A stretch of DNA of 64,000 nucleotides, from positions 49,836,429 to 49,900,428 of the forward strand of contig OX485804.1 of the NCBI GenBank assembly GCA_950295325.1, read 5' to 3'. How positions within the stretch are numbered: the first letter of the stretch is position 1; each line of letters begins with the position of its first letter. Below the pieces are notes generated by a model, which ran no database searches, was not told where the DNA came from, and saw only the letters and a list, made by a program, of their open reading frames with translations. The translations under genes and the position numbers were made by a program. The stretch is from Polytrichum commune. Its lineage: Eukaryota > Streptophyta > Polytrichopsida > Polytrichales > Polytrichaceae. This document shows, piece by piece, positions 24,001 through 36,500 of the stretch.

Positions 24001-24804
24001 TACAACTTTAGAGAGAGAAGTCATATCTGGTGGAGTAAATAATAACAAAGTGGTCAATACCAAAGAAGTTCCCCAACCAAAGCACATGAAGCTTGGTACG
24101 CGTGGAAAGAAGATGAAGAAAGAAAAGGTACTGGGCTGAATTCATTCATTTGCAGGCTGCTGGATTGTAAAATATCTATTTTGGAGCTAATTTGTGATTT
24201 CCAAATTTCACAACTGTGTTTAGAGAAAACCTTGTTCAAAACCTATCACACACTCTACACTGTTGTGGTATTCTTCAGTGACATTCAAATTTTGCTTGAT
24301 ATGGTAGTTGCCAAACATCTTACTCCTTTGCCAGGTCGCTCCACAACCTGTTAGGACTCACTATCACAAGTTGGAGCTGGTGATTTGATTCTTAGTCATG
24401 AGGGAAAGACTACACTGTGACCTGTTGTTACTGTCTATTTCTGGACTCTGAAATTTTAAACCCTCTCAAACCTTGGAGTGAATGGAAAACTCACCAATCC
24501 ATGCCTACATGTTGGCCTGTGCAGAAAGGTGCAAAGCAGGATGATCACACTTGTCAAACTTGTGGTGAGGACTTTGAGTCAAGGTGAGCCAATTTGTTCT
24601 GGTGGAATCAATTTTCTATCTGGGGGACTACCTAGTGTGCTCACTCACAGGGTCTCACATGGTGTAGAAGCTTGCATCTTTGTAAACTCTTTGTGTCAGA
24701 GTAAGGAGATCTCAGTGAAGCTGAAAGAGGGGTTTTTTTTTTGCAGGTCTCAGCTGTTCAAGCACATTGCTGCTACCAATCATGCCATCCTAAAATCAAA
24801 GTAG
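21034..24804 (+). CDS. DNAJC21: DNAJC21/JJJ1-type J-domain protein with two C2H2 zinc fingers
   Basis: Homologues (yeast Jjj1, human DNAJC21) stimulate Hsp70 on pre-60S ribosomes to release and recycle export factors. Exons: 21034-21840, 22697-23089, 23279-24127, 24525-24583, 24747-24804, giving 721 residues, longer than human (about 530). The J domain spans about 12-90 with HPD at 40-42 and YDTLGV at its start. A KYWQGF-type motif follows (about 180), then a charged coiled coil (210-269). Zinc finger 1 is C-x2-C-x12-H-x5-H in exon 2 (CVICRKRF...). A long acidic, Ser-rich linker precedes a KKAKSKRRAK basic patch. Zinc finger 2 (CQTCGEDF...H-x5-H) is split by the last intron. The frame would begin at a TTG if extended, so the ATG at 21034 is chosen. 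Domain order is diagnostic. Confidence 0.95.
22123..22330. repeat. Dispersed repeat family 3 copy in DNAJC21 intron 1
   Basis: This intronic segment shares GTCATTATTTGGGTCAAT, CCATCCTAATA, CTAGGG(C/A)AA and a following region with a run of similar words with 41335-41600, downstream of HEATR6. Divergence is considerable and ends are not defined. Confidence 0.65.
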
Positions 24805-25041
24805 GCACAATGGCATGAAAGTACAATAGGATATGCCAAGGACTTCTGGCAGTGTTGTGTATTACGTCCTGCTAAAATTAGTCCCATTTTGACTCCACAT
24901 TGTTATGTACAACAAGAGAGAATTTTGCTCATACGTCATGAAAAATCTTAGACTTTCTTCAGATTTTCTGACGGACTGTAATCCAAAAATGGATGTTACC
25001 CGATTTGTTCATGGACCGTGGTTCACAGATTATCTTACTAA
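24805..25041. other. DNAJC21 3' flank
   Basis: Short region between the stop codon and the Harbinger-type MITE. It probably contains the 3' untranslated end. No clear polyadenylation signal is claimed. Confidence 0.4.
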
Positions 25042-25458
25042 GAGCATCCCCAGGAGAGATAGTAAGCAACCCGCCAAAAATAATATATTATATGGTGTTT
25101 AGGAGCCCTCCATCTTGGGCGGGGCCGCTCATCTTGAGTCAGAGCCCACCAAAGCCTAGGCATACCCCCGGTATAATTAGGAAGCAATCAATAAGACAAC
25201 GACACCTATTATCTGACATGGGATAAAGTAGGATATCGGAGTATCTGATATTAAAGTAATCTCTTGGCGGGCCGGAGGAGGGTCGCCATATGAACCATTT
25301 ATGGCGTTGGAAGGCCTTTACTATACCCGGGCCGCTTCTAAATTATGCCGGACCGGACATTGGTGGGGCTCAATTTATGCCGGTACCGCCACCTAAGAAC
25401 CCGGGATGCCCCATTTTTGGCGTTGGCATGCCCTATGGCGAGGCTGCTGGGGACGCTC
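25042..25458. mobile_element. 417-bp PIF/Harbinger-type (Tourist-like) MITE
   Basis: The ends GAGCATCCCCAGGAG and the reverse complement of CTGCTGGGGACGCTC form terminal inverted repeats with one mismatch in the first 12 bp. The flanks are TAA on both sides (25039-25041 and 25459-25461), the 3-bp target duplication typical of PIF/Harbinger. The interior is GC-rich against AT-rich surroundings and has no transposase. It lies about 240 bp after the DNAJC21 stop codon. Confidence 0.9.
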
Positions 25459-25937
25459 TAAGTCATCCTTGTCACCTGTTTAAAATGAATATTTTAGTGT
25501 ATTTTTTCCCCTTTCCATTTGATCATCAGAATTTTTATACATCAACATTTATGTTGGTTTGCACATCCTCCAAACTTTTATTTCTCTCACAACCACTCAC
25601 ATACGGTCAATTTATTTCACATAACATAACTGATTTACTCTATAGACCACACCGATTTCCCTTTTAAATGTATTGTGGCACATTCACTGCAACTATCATC
25701 CACATATGATGGTGACCATTAACTTAATATGTAGAACTACACAATCAATTTTGCATCATCCTTGCTTATTGCATTTCAAACGGATCCTCTTACACCAACT
25801 ACATTCGGTAATCAGAAAATGCACATGTCCATGATGAGAACTGCACCTGTAGGGTTGGTACACGAAAACCCTATTGGCTTCTGTATTAAAAAGGAGCCCA
25901 GCTTTTGCTTACATTGTCAATACCGGTACACAGTTTG
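25459..25937. other. Gene-free stretch downstream of DNAJC21
   Basis: AT-rich sequence with no recognised gene, repeat or regulatory element. Confidence 0.45.
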
Positions 25938-26276
25938 CGGTATTTAGTGTCATATACACTATTTGCAAAGGGTCTAAACAGGATGCCTAGAGGTCTTAAA
26001 GTCTCACACCTGCTAATTGCCATTATGATATTATTCATCAATATTAGTAACCTTTTAAAGTGAAAAAATATTTACATTGCAACATTTAGCGTAGCACATT
26101 GGGATACTTTAGATGACAATCTTGCATTTTAGTATGCAAGGGGATGATATTTTTGAGCTTTCTAATGGCAGGTGTCATGTGTTTACATTTTAATATGCAA
26201 GAGGATGATGTTCTTGAGCATACTAATGACAAGTGTTAGTTGTGTACACTTTAGTCAACTTGTAGACCATTCTATA
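25938..26276. repeat. Dispersed repeat family 2, copy 1
   Basis: About 340 bp here matches the reverse complement of 39733-40083 inside HEATR6 intron 24. Shared words include CACTATTTGCAAAGGG, GATGCCTAGAGGTCTTAAAG, TAATTGCCA, ACTTTAGAT and TCAACTTGTAGACCATT. Partial copies lie at 57530-57790. No coding capacity. Confidence 0.88.
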
Positions 26277-26328
26277 ACATAGGTTGGTATCAAAAAGCAT
26301 TGATTTAAAAAAAAATTAATGTTGATTT

Positions 26329-26714
26329 CATAACATTATTCAACCATGTGAGTTGGTTTCATGATCCTAGAATATGTCAATTATATTATGTGCCCCCCCT
26401 GAACAAAGTGAAAAATATCCATTTACTATTCATACATTTAGGTTGGCACTTGGAAATTTAGGTGGAGTTATACTCCCAACATTATTCATAGGAATCATTG
26501 CTCATAAAAATACTATTCATAACAACATTGTCAATAAAAAAACCGACACTATTCATAATATTCTTACTATTCATATTGTTATTATTCATTATTTGTACCG
26601 GTGTCAATTTCTTCTTATTTTTTGAGTTTCTTTCCATGAAAGTAAGATAGTGGAGGCCCATGTGAGATGCTAAATATAGAATGGAACACAACCATGCAAT
26701 TGAATAATGTTATG
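26329..26714. mobile_element. Foldback candidate with CATAACATTATTCAA ends
   Basis: CATAACATTATTCAACCATG at 26329-26348 is mirrored by the reverse complement at 26693-26714 with a small indel. The interior contains several ACTATTCAT words (26510-26590) and no gene. The ends resemble those of the foldback at 4189-4338. Short arms make this less certain than the others. Confidence 0.6.
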
Positions 26715-26842
26715 TTGAATGACTAGAATAATAAACTACAAAAATATGAATGAAGTGGGAAAAACATTGTCAACTATAGAACCTTATCACATTCCCATAT
26801 AGTAAATCTTGTAACAAAATCAAAATAAAGGTCATTGAGAGG

Positions 26843-26988
26843 CATAACATTACTCAGGTGATGAGTTGTGTTCAACTACCCTATCTTCAAATTCGGTTTG
26901 AAGCATTAGGATTTTGACATATGGAGGCTTTATTCTTGGATCTACTGTGAGAACCATGAACATAGCTCATCAGCTGAGTAATGTTATG
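26843..26988. mobile_element. 146-bp foldback candidate
   Basis: Arms 26843-26865 and 26966-26988 are reverse complements with one mismatch in 23 bp (CATAACATTACTC... and ...GAGTAATGTTATG), with weaker similarity continuing inward. Ends match the CATAACATTA family. It lies about 560 bp upstream of the first recognised HEATR6 exon. Confidence 0.7.
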
Positions 26989-27551
26989 GAGATTGCATTC
27001 ACAAGATTATGAATTACTAATACACACAAGAATGAGATCAAAATTCTTGTAGGGAAAATTTTTAGACAAAAAGTATGGAAAAAAAACAGTTCAGAATACA
27101 AATGAACTCTCTTTACAAAAACGTTTCCAGAAAACACTCCAGTGCTTGGTCTCCCAGGCCCTTAGGGGTTAACTACAAGCCTTGCCATATACCACCCAAC
27201 CATAGGCGAGTCTAGTTAAGAAAGAGTGACCACATAAGCATAAGCTCCTGCAATGCAGGTTGGAAGACAGCCAGGATCTTCAAACCCTCCTTCAAAACCG
27301 TTTGGCGATGGGAATTTCACATCATGTCCTGTAGCTCATTAGGTTGCTACAATGCGAATGATGTGTCGAAAAGAGTGGAGAAATTTCGGAGGAGGGGTGT
27401 CTGTTTATCTGCAAATAAGTTAACTTGAGTGATCTTAGTGCAAGGGGAAGGAGGAAGATGTGTCCGATACGTGTCCTTTGTGTGTGATCTTATGGTGAAC
27501 ACTGAACAGGAAGAATTTCATCAATAAGTGGCTGACTTGATCGTAGGCTAA

Positions 27552-30500
27552 GTCACTTTGCTCCGATTCTGCCACTCAATTCGAATAAGGAACACTCTGC
27601 TTCTGCCCACAAATGATCCGCTGATCGCACCTTATCCCAAGACTACTGTCAATATGCAGTCCATGTTGGCTCTCTTGCATTCTCTGCAAGAGACAATCAC
27701 ATCGGCCTCCATGTGTGACACAGGTGGAGTGAATGCCGGCAAAGCAAAGGTGGAAGCTTTGGCAGCTATTGGGTATGTAATTTTGAAATTATGTCAACTC
27801 TTTGTTTCTGCCCTCAACCATCTTGACAAAGAGCTTGTGGAGCTTCACAATGAGCATGGGGTCATAGTTTTGTTGAATCTCTTTGCTAGCCTTGGTACAG
27901 GGTTGGTCGCAGCAATAAAACAGGATTGTTAATTCGTGCACATATTTGATATGCGTCAACTATTTGTTTGTGCCCTCAACCATCCTTGCAAAAAATTCTG
28001 GAGCATGGGGGCATAGTTATGTTGCATCTCTTTGCTGGCCTTGTTACAGGGTTGGCTGCAGCATTAGAGGCAGGATTGTGCATTCATATATCATATACTT
28101 AGGTAGATAACAATATTATGGAGGGTTTAGGGTTTTCATGATCAATGAAGTTTACTGGAGAGGGCAGGCTTGGAGGGAAGAATGCAAACTTTCATGTATA
28201 TTGTCAAATTCTTCCTGTAGGAGTTTTTATTTCTACGGCATAGTGATGTGATTATTATGAAATTTTAACATTTTATCAACGTTTTAAGTTGAGATGAATT
28301 GTGGTGCTCGGCTGGGTTTTTGCTGTGACAGGCAAGTTATTCACGATAATGGAGGGCAGCTACCGGTGGATGAGGTATCCTCACTCATGTCGTTTCTTCT
28401 GAGGTTGATAGCTGACCCTGTTACACCAGGTCGACGCCAACCTTTCAGGTCGAGTGCAGGTTCGGACAGTGCAGTCTGGGTCAGGCACATGGATGATGAC
28501 ATGGAAGTGCAGAGGCTGGCTTATGTTGCCATCGGTGTAATATTCTCACGAGCAGGGCCTGCAATCTCCAACACCACTTGGAAATCCACCGTAGAGGTAT
28601 GGTTCGCTATTTTTGCCCATGATATCTACCCTTTCAATTTTCTCAGTCTTGATTTTGATTGCAATCTTTTGAGCTCTGGTGAAGTCATTATTCTCGGGTT
28701 CAGTATAAGCTACATTGTTGATCATCAGAAAAGTTTACACAATTTGAGGGTCATAATGTCACTTTACAAACAGCATCACTCAAGTGGGTTGCTCGGGTTA
28801 ATCCAAATCCACATGCATCGCTGACTGGAACTTTAAGTTATTTGACAAAATGGCCCTGTAACCACATCATCAGTATGGTTGTCTATGCTTAACTTTGGAT
28901 CCCTAATGGTCTGCGCATGGAAGCAAATAGTAGGGGAAAACATTCCAGTCCCTCTCTCTGGTCTTGATGACGAATCTCATTCTATGATATGCTGTGAGTA
29001 CTATTGATGAGGTTATGGTTATACTGTGATTTGTGTTCCATGGTTTTATGTTGACTGCAACAAATTTTGAAATATAGGGATGTGTTGTCAGGTCACTTAT
29101 ATATACTTCTTCATTTATCAAAGTATGCCACATATTTCACCAATTTGCAATGTGTCGTGATTGAACACATAACGCTTTCTTGTTAAATATCCTGAAGCAA
29201 GGTATTATGTCTTGATGACATTGGGCATCTGGACATACATGCAGTACTTGACACTTCTTGCATCACTTGTTGGGGGTCATGCATTGCAGTGGATATATAC
29301 AAAGTGTTGAAGTTGAAGATTAATGAAACTGATCACTCTTGTCCTCACATACTGACATTTCAACCTTTTCACCGACTCCACTGCACTAAATTCTTGGTTA
29401 GTGTGAGTAGTCCTGTGTGTCTGTTGATCGAGAGTTCATTTGTGTGAACACGAGATGGACTCAAGACGAACGCAAGGGTTTTATGGCATGGATGCAATGA
29501 TTGACCTTGATAATAGTGTGGGCGGGACTAAATCAGGAATTCAGTGTAGATGATCTACATTTTATAGGAACAGTGTCAGGGAATTTGGGGTTTGATTGTT
29601 TGGCTGGTACTGTTTGGAAGCAGGCTCTACGTGCAGTGCTTGAATCAGTTGCTTCTAAGCCTCCCTTGACAGAAGATGCTGACTCATCCAGGTTAGCTAA
29701 AAAGCCTTTCGTGAAACTGTTGCATTGATCTGTAAAGACATGGCCCCAAGCTGATTAGTATGTACATGTTGTCTAACACCCAATTGAGATCGAGCACTTC
29801 TTGTAAAGTATCCTTAGTAAATCATGTCATACTTATTTTTGGAGAAAATGGATGGTGACAGTGGGTTATGGTCTTATTACTACTCCTTACATCTGGTTAA
29901 AGCAGAGATATATTGTATATTGAAGACAAACACATCACCACAATAAGCTTGATGCAACTTTTGTGTTCAATGGCAGATATTATGCGGCTCTTCTGCGATG
30001 TCTGCATCTTGTACTATCAGATCCAAAGGGGTCACATGAGGAACATGTAAGATGTTCTCTTCCTCTAAGAGTAGCTCTTAGTCATAATAGGTAGTGCAAA
30101 AGGTATGACATGAAAGACCAGAATGTTTGAGTAGCATTACACCTGTTATTGCATCTTTGGCATCTTGTATATGAACATAAATGCTTCTTGTTGGGCAGGT
30201 ACTGGCCTATCTTGGACCGTTGCGTATGTTCTTTATGTATGGGTTAAGCAATAACCAAGGCAAGGCATACAGAACTAGCACAGAGAAAGAGGCTGGTGCA
30301 TACCGCCCTCCACATCTCCGTGGTAAGCTGAAATCCCATGTTCAAACAAGCGGTGGAAGTACTGCCATGTTAGATGAAGCAGAACTTGCATGGGGTTTCT
30401 CATCTGATTCTGATCAAAGTGACAGTGATGGCTCTGTTGGAGAAAATGATCGCTTCAAGAGCTCCAAGTGCCGAACAAATGCCATCATGATCATTCAGGT

Positions 30501-33500
30501 TACGTTTCTATGTGATTTTAATGTAACCCAGACGAAACGAAAATCAAGTCTTAAACTCTGAAAATGAATTGGTTGATCTATGATTGAAAATGCTTGTGGA
30601 GTTTGAAATCTTTAAGGGCTCCTAGCAGTGAGTAAAGTTTGGGTTGACCTAACAGGTTATTGTGGTTTCTTCTATTGAGTAGGCACTGGCGCGCACAGAT
30701 CCAAAGTCCCTTCATGCGCATTGGGCTTTACTTTTTCCAACACACAATGTGTTGCAGCCACGGTACCACCTCTCTTGCACCTGATCATCCTGAACTGGGT
30801 ACAAAAGAGTAGACATAGTCATTAATATATATAATTGGGGAATTACTGTCCCTTTGTTGTAATTGTACTGCATCTTGAGAGCATATCCGTTGGAGCCAAA
30901 TTCCAAGTAATACTTTGTAAATTCAAAGTTGGACACTTGGACACGTTCACACATTAACAAGGATTGGAATGCTTTGCTCTGATCTTGAGTCTTCAGGTTA
31001 ACTGTGATAAGGGAGAAGAGCGGAGTTGTGGATGCAATATTGTAAAAGTTCCAGAGAGTCATTATCTTTTCTTATCTTGGTCTGTTCTACCTATTACTGG
31101 ATCAAATGGAGCTCTACCACATTTAGTAGTTCTCTGAGTGATTATTCTTGCAAGGCAATGTGCTCTTCAGAATGTTGATGCATGTGGTGTATCTTATGCA
31201 GACCTTACCAAGCAACATTGCTGACAACCCTACTGTTTGATCCCATAATCAAGGTAAATCAATCTCGAATTTATATGACGGTTACTGCATGTCTACGTCT
31301 GTGCCTTAGGTCTTAACGATTTTCAACTAAAAGAGCCTTGAATATGCTACATTAGGGCATCCTTGATTGAGAGCACTTGAATGAGCAAACGTCTTCTTTT
31401 GAGATGAATTTTAAGTTGGATCAAAATGTTTGTGCACAGCAAGACAATGAAAACAGGAAATCAAGAGTAGAATACTATTGTGTGTGTGTGTGTGTGTGTT
31501 TTGAAAAGTTTCAGTAATTTTTAAAAATTAAAAATTAATCTGAAAGGTCCAATCTCAGTGGAGCTCTGGCCCCTTGAAGAGATTTTGAATTCTTTTGTAG
31601 TGATAGGCCTGTAGTAAGGTAATACATACAAGGATCCCAGGTTTTGTTATTTTCTGGTCTCAAATTTGGGCAGGCGTCTTGGAGGGAATAGGCTCGTGTT
31701 GCAGCAGCATCAACAATAGCTGTCATGCTTGAAGGTCCCGTTCGCCCATTTTTGCAAGTGGCAGAACATCGTCAGCTTGCACGGACAGGACCCTTCACAA
31801 CACTATCTGGTTCCCTAGGCCAGATTGTGATCCAACTACACACTGGTGTGCTCTCATCTGTTTTTGTGTGCACCCTACAAGCGTGTTAATCTGCAATTTC
31901 TGCTCTTGATTTTGGTAAATGTATACATAGCATCATGGTGGGGTGGTGGAAGGTTGAACTTTTAAAGTGAGTTAGGTAACAGTCGTTCAGTTCCACACCA
32001 AAAATTGTTTCTAAAGCAAGACTCTGGCTCCTTCTGTGCAATGTGTCTAGTGGACACACACAAGCTGAATGTCTATTGCCTTTCAAGATGGTGACATAAG
32101 GAGGTCTAGAATGATTGGTCTCTAAAGAAAACTTGACATGTTCGATCCTAAGTGATCATGTACGTGATGTACAGGTCTTGTGCATGTTGTGCTGAACGAG
32201 AAGCAGAGTGGTGTGCTTGTAGTTGCTCTGAAGGCCCTGTCTCTTCTTGTAGCTGCAGCACCGTATGTTGAACCAAACCCTGACCTGTTTTGTGGCTTTA
32301 TGACGTGATGTATTATTCTTGTCCGCAATTTTGCATTCAAAATTTATGACTTGTTTTAAAACAGCTTTACCTGTCTTCCCTGCTCTTTCCCTGTCCATCA
32401 GAGTATCTGTTCTGATCATGGAAATCTCATTAGTTTTTTGATCTTCTAAACTTTTGGCAGGTTCAACCGGCTACCTGCTGAGCTTCTGTCGAATGTTGTA
32501 CTCTCTGTTTGCAAAAGGATTCGGGAGCTGTTTAGTAGTTCTATTGACCAGGGCAATACGATGGTGTGCATACTTCACATAATTTCCACCTAGCTGCAGC
32601 ATCCTCACCTTGTCCAACCTTCTGTTGCTACTTATTGGAGTGTGGTGATGGGTGTTTGTATTTTACTTCCTCACAGGGATACAGCAACTCTGAGGGGTGA
32701 ATCATCCTCATCTCTTAGCAGATTTTACACCTTCATATTGTGGTTTGACTTGCAGTGTGCAGCCATCAGTTGTCTTGGGACAGCTTTGAGTGCTACTCCC
32801 GCAACCAGTGATGTAGCTGCTTTCCTTTCTACCAAGCTTCCTACAGGTTGGTCTTCATAACAAATTACTCCCTAAGTAGTTATTGTAAATGTTTAATTTT
32901 CATATTGCAACTATGATACAATTTGAGTCCATTTGGTATATCCAAATATCATGCTTGACCTTGTGGACACATGTTTACAATTGAATTTTTTTTCCAGAAC
33001 TTGTGGCCCCATGTCATTTAGGCCTACACATCAGTAAATCATGCAAATAAAACCCTAAACCTTGTCGTTTGTTGCTTTTTATGATTTTCCAAAATCCAGT
33101 TTGAAACTCTGTTGTCATATCAAGTTAAACGATTGTTATAAAGAAAAATCAACTCAGCTATGCATCTGCATGTTATCGACAAGCATTGCTTATGGGATCG
33201 TTTGTCATGGTGAGACCTCGTAGATCCTGGGCCACATCGGGTGTTCTTTGTACTGTGAGAGAGCCCTTGATGAGTAGAGATGCACTGCAGTATCTCATGC
33301 CATTCCAGAGGTAGATAATGCATTTCAAGTAGTTTTATCACTGGTCTTTTAAAATTCTGGGTGTCTTTCTCTCACCTCAGAAGAATCGATTGCAGCATAG
33401 ACGTGTCCATAGGGTAATTTGGGATACTACAAGTTTTGAATTAAGAATTCTCTTTCCTCAAGAATGGTCAATTTATCTCATCATAGGCCATTTTGGAGGG

Positions 33501-36500
33501 AGGACCCCATGACAGGATTTGTTACTGTTTAGAGGTATAGTGTAGTCCAACTCTCATTGACCATTCTGCAGAAGCAATGTACTTGTTATTGCTTTTATTT
33601 CAAAGCTCAATCGCCCATTCACATAGTAGACACAAATACAAGTTTATTACATTGCTTACTCACAAACAAGCTGCACTGGATATTCCCTAGTTACCTTTAT
33701 GTAAGGCTAGAACTTGTGATTTATAGTCAATGGTGTACTCAATCTTTGATTTTGGTGCAGCTGGACCTGTTGATGCAGCAAGGGCACATTCACTGCTCTT
33801 GGATTTATTCACTTACGCACAGCCCCCTGCACCTGTTGCTGTTCGAATTGAAGCATTTCAGGTCTATTTGTCAAGTGAAGTTGCCTTGTATTTGTTAAGA
33901 GAATGTAATTCTATTGTTCAAAACCAGCACTCATTTCATTTTGTTTGTCATGTTGAGATCCTCCTGACTAGAAGGGTAAGGGGTGCATTCTTTGTACCAT
34001 CAGAAAGGATGAATACGAAACAGATGTTTAGGATCGAATGGGTGGGAGATTTTGAACTTAATCTTTGTCAGTAGAAGGAATTGTTCATGGAAAATAGGAA
34101 TTTGTTCACTTTGGGTTTTGGGTGTGTTTCTTCAGCCCTTACGGCTTCAGGGTGATAAAGACATGCTCCTGTACTACTTTGGGGCTTATCAATGCAACTC
34201 AAGAGGGTGGTTTCAGCCAAGAAGTTGATATTGGCTGAAATTTCTCAATGGAATAAGGATCTCTTTGAAAGAATTCCATGGTACTAGGGGCACATTCCTA
34301 GGATATTGTGAATCCCTACGGCACTGAAGTGGAGATTTGTTTTCCCATGAAAGTAGTGACCAATTAAAGGCTTGTCAGAGTGTGCTCAATTGGGTTATAA
34401 TGCTGCTCTTTCTCATAAGTGTGATTTTCACAATGTGGCAAAATTTGCTTCACCACACAGAGCACACACTAAGTATTTGGTGCAATCAAAGACTTGTGTT
34501 GACTAAGTATCTACTGGGTGTGTTCAGGCACTGAAGGCTGCTGTACACAATTACTCAGTGGTGGTTGTCAGCTTCTGGGACCAGATTTTTGGTGTTGTGA
34601 TTGGGGTTATTGACTTGAGTACAGATGGTCGTTATGGAACAACTGAGGTTGTGCAAATGTCAAGCTTTGCTAAGGGCGTTCAAGCCACTGCATCTACTCA
34701 AACTGCACCTACTCAAACTGCACGCCTATCTGATGACAAACTGGTGCAGAGTGCTATCAAGGTATGCAAAGCTTTGGTCTTTCTTAATTTTTTATATTGA
34801 GATCCTGGTATAGCTGTAAAGTTCAATTTGTATCATGATAGACTATGGTTTTTAATTCCAGTATCTTGCAAAGCAATTGGACTATGATGCCTTGTAGAAG
34901 TCATCATTTAAATATGTGTGATTTACTGACAAAAGGTCTCGTGATGTTGAAGCTATTGGATGAACTGCTCCGTACCATATCAGGCTTTGAAGCATCAAAT
35001 GAATTGCATGAGGAAGGACTGCTAAAGCCTCCCTCGCCGTCCTTGTTACCAAAACCCCTGAAATTGCTTGGTGGACCTATTGCACCTCCTGCTAACAAAG
35101 CAATAGAATCCAATAGTGTCACTGACTCTGAGAACAAAGATGGGTGCTCACAGTGGCTTCTAGCTTTAGAGGATGTCCTGCCTAAGGTGCTACCTCACAG
35201 TGCACCTATGGTAAGTTTTTTGTCAACAAAAACAAATAAGCATACATTTTTGTCCCTGGTTATCGATAGTTCTGATGAACGGAAGTTCACAATGCTGATA
35301 TTTAGTCTTCCTGAATCAGTTTACTGATGATTGAATTGTGTAACTAGTGCAAATAGTTCCATCTGTAGCAGCCAACGCTGTTCTTGTGATTCTATTAGTG
35401 CTCCTGAGGTGAAGATACAGATCTTTCCAGTCCTTGACTTTGTTTTCTTCCTTCTGTCTAACAAGCTCAGCTGCAAAATATTGCATATTGTAGGTTCGAG
35501 GAGCTGCCCTGACGTGCTTTGCCGGATTGACACCAGCTGTCTTCTGTGGGCTACCTGCACAGAAACAAGAATTCATCTTATCTGCTGTTGTATGCCATTT
35601 TTCAGCTCTATAATACCTGGCCTTGTATCCAGTATCTTTCAAAGTGATAAGTTTGTGAACATTGATAATAAAAAAGGTCTCTGTCCCAGAATTAGTAACT
35701 CTAGAAATGTAGTCCCAGATTGTGCATGGAAATATACCCTGTGTCTTTACTTCTTTGCTTTGGTGTTTGCCCTCAATTTTTGTTAGTAACTCTTTTGTAA
35801 TAAAGAACAATGTGGAGTAGGAGAGTTAGGTGCTAGAGTGCAGAAGTTTGTTAAGGCAAGTGGGGATGGCTGTTCAACATGATGGAATAGGTGCATGCTT
35901 CTGAGGATGATGATACTCCAGCAGTTCGTTCAGCAGCTTGCCGGGCGATTGGTGTGATTGTAGGGTTTCCTCCAGTTTTGAAGAGGTAAACTCAAGTCTT
36001 CTTCCCTCTCAACTTGCAATTCCTGGCTTCTTTTCTTTTTCACAGGCTATTCTGATACTAGTTATTCTTTATTAGGACTTGAGCTATGTAAGCAAGCTGT
36101 GAATTCCATGTGTTAAATACCCGATACCTGCATTTGTCTGTGGTCAGTAATGAGAAGGTGACTCAAATTATCAATCTTGTGCTGCCAAGGTTGGAGGATG
36201 CCTCAGCTTCAGTACGTACAGAATTTCCTTGCTTTGCATGTTTTATCTTATCGGCACTGTGAATTGTTTTTTGTATCATTGTGGATTTTTTGCTCTCCTT
36301 GAGATCTCTAGTCGTGCATGGATACTTTAAAACCTCATGGACTGCTGATTGTGTTCTTTCAACTGGGTCTTCACAAGGTAATACAATTCTGTAATATACT
36401 CTGGTGTAAAAATTTGTGCATCTGGCCTCTCGCACTCAGCTGTTTGCATCACAAATTGGTGACTTCAGGTGCGAATCACAGCTTCTTGGGCTGTAGCAAA

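Noticed and set aside
27773-27932. Extension of HEATR6 exon 1 through the duplicated segment
   Set aside because: It reads open by chance, but a consensus donor (GTATGT) at 27773 joins in phase to 28332, restoring conserved sequence.
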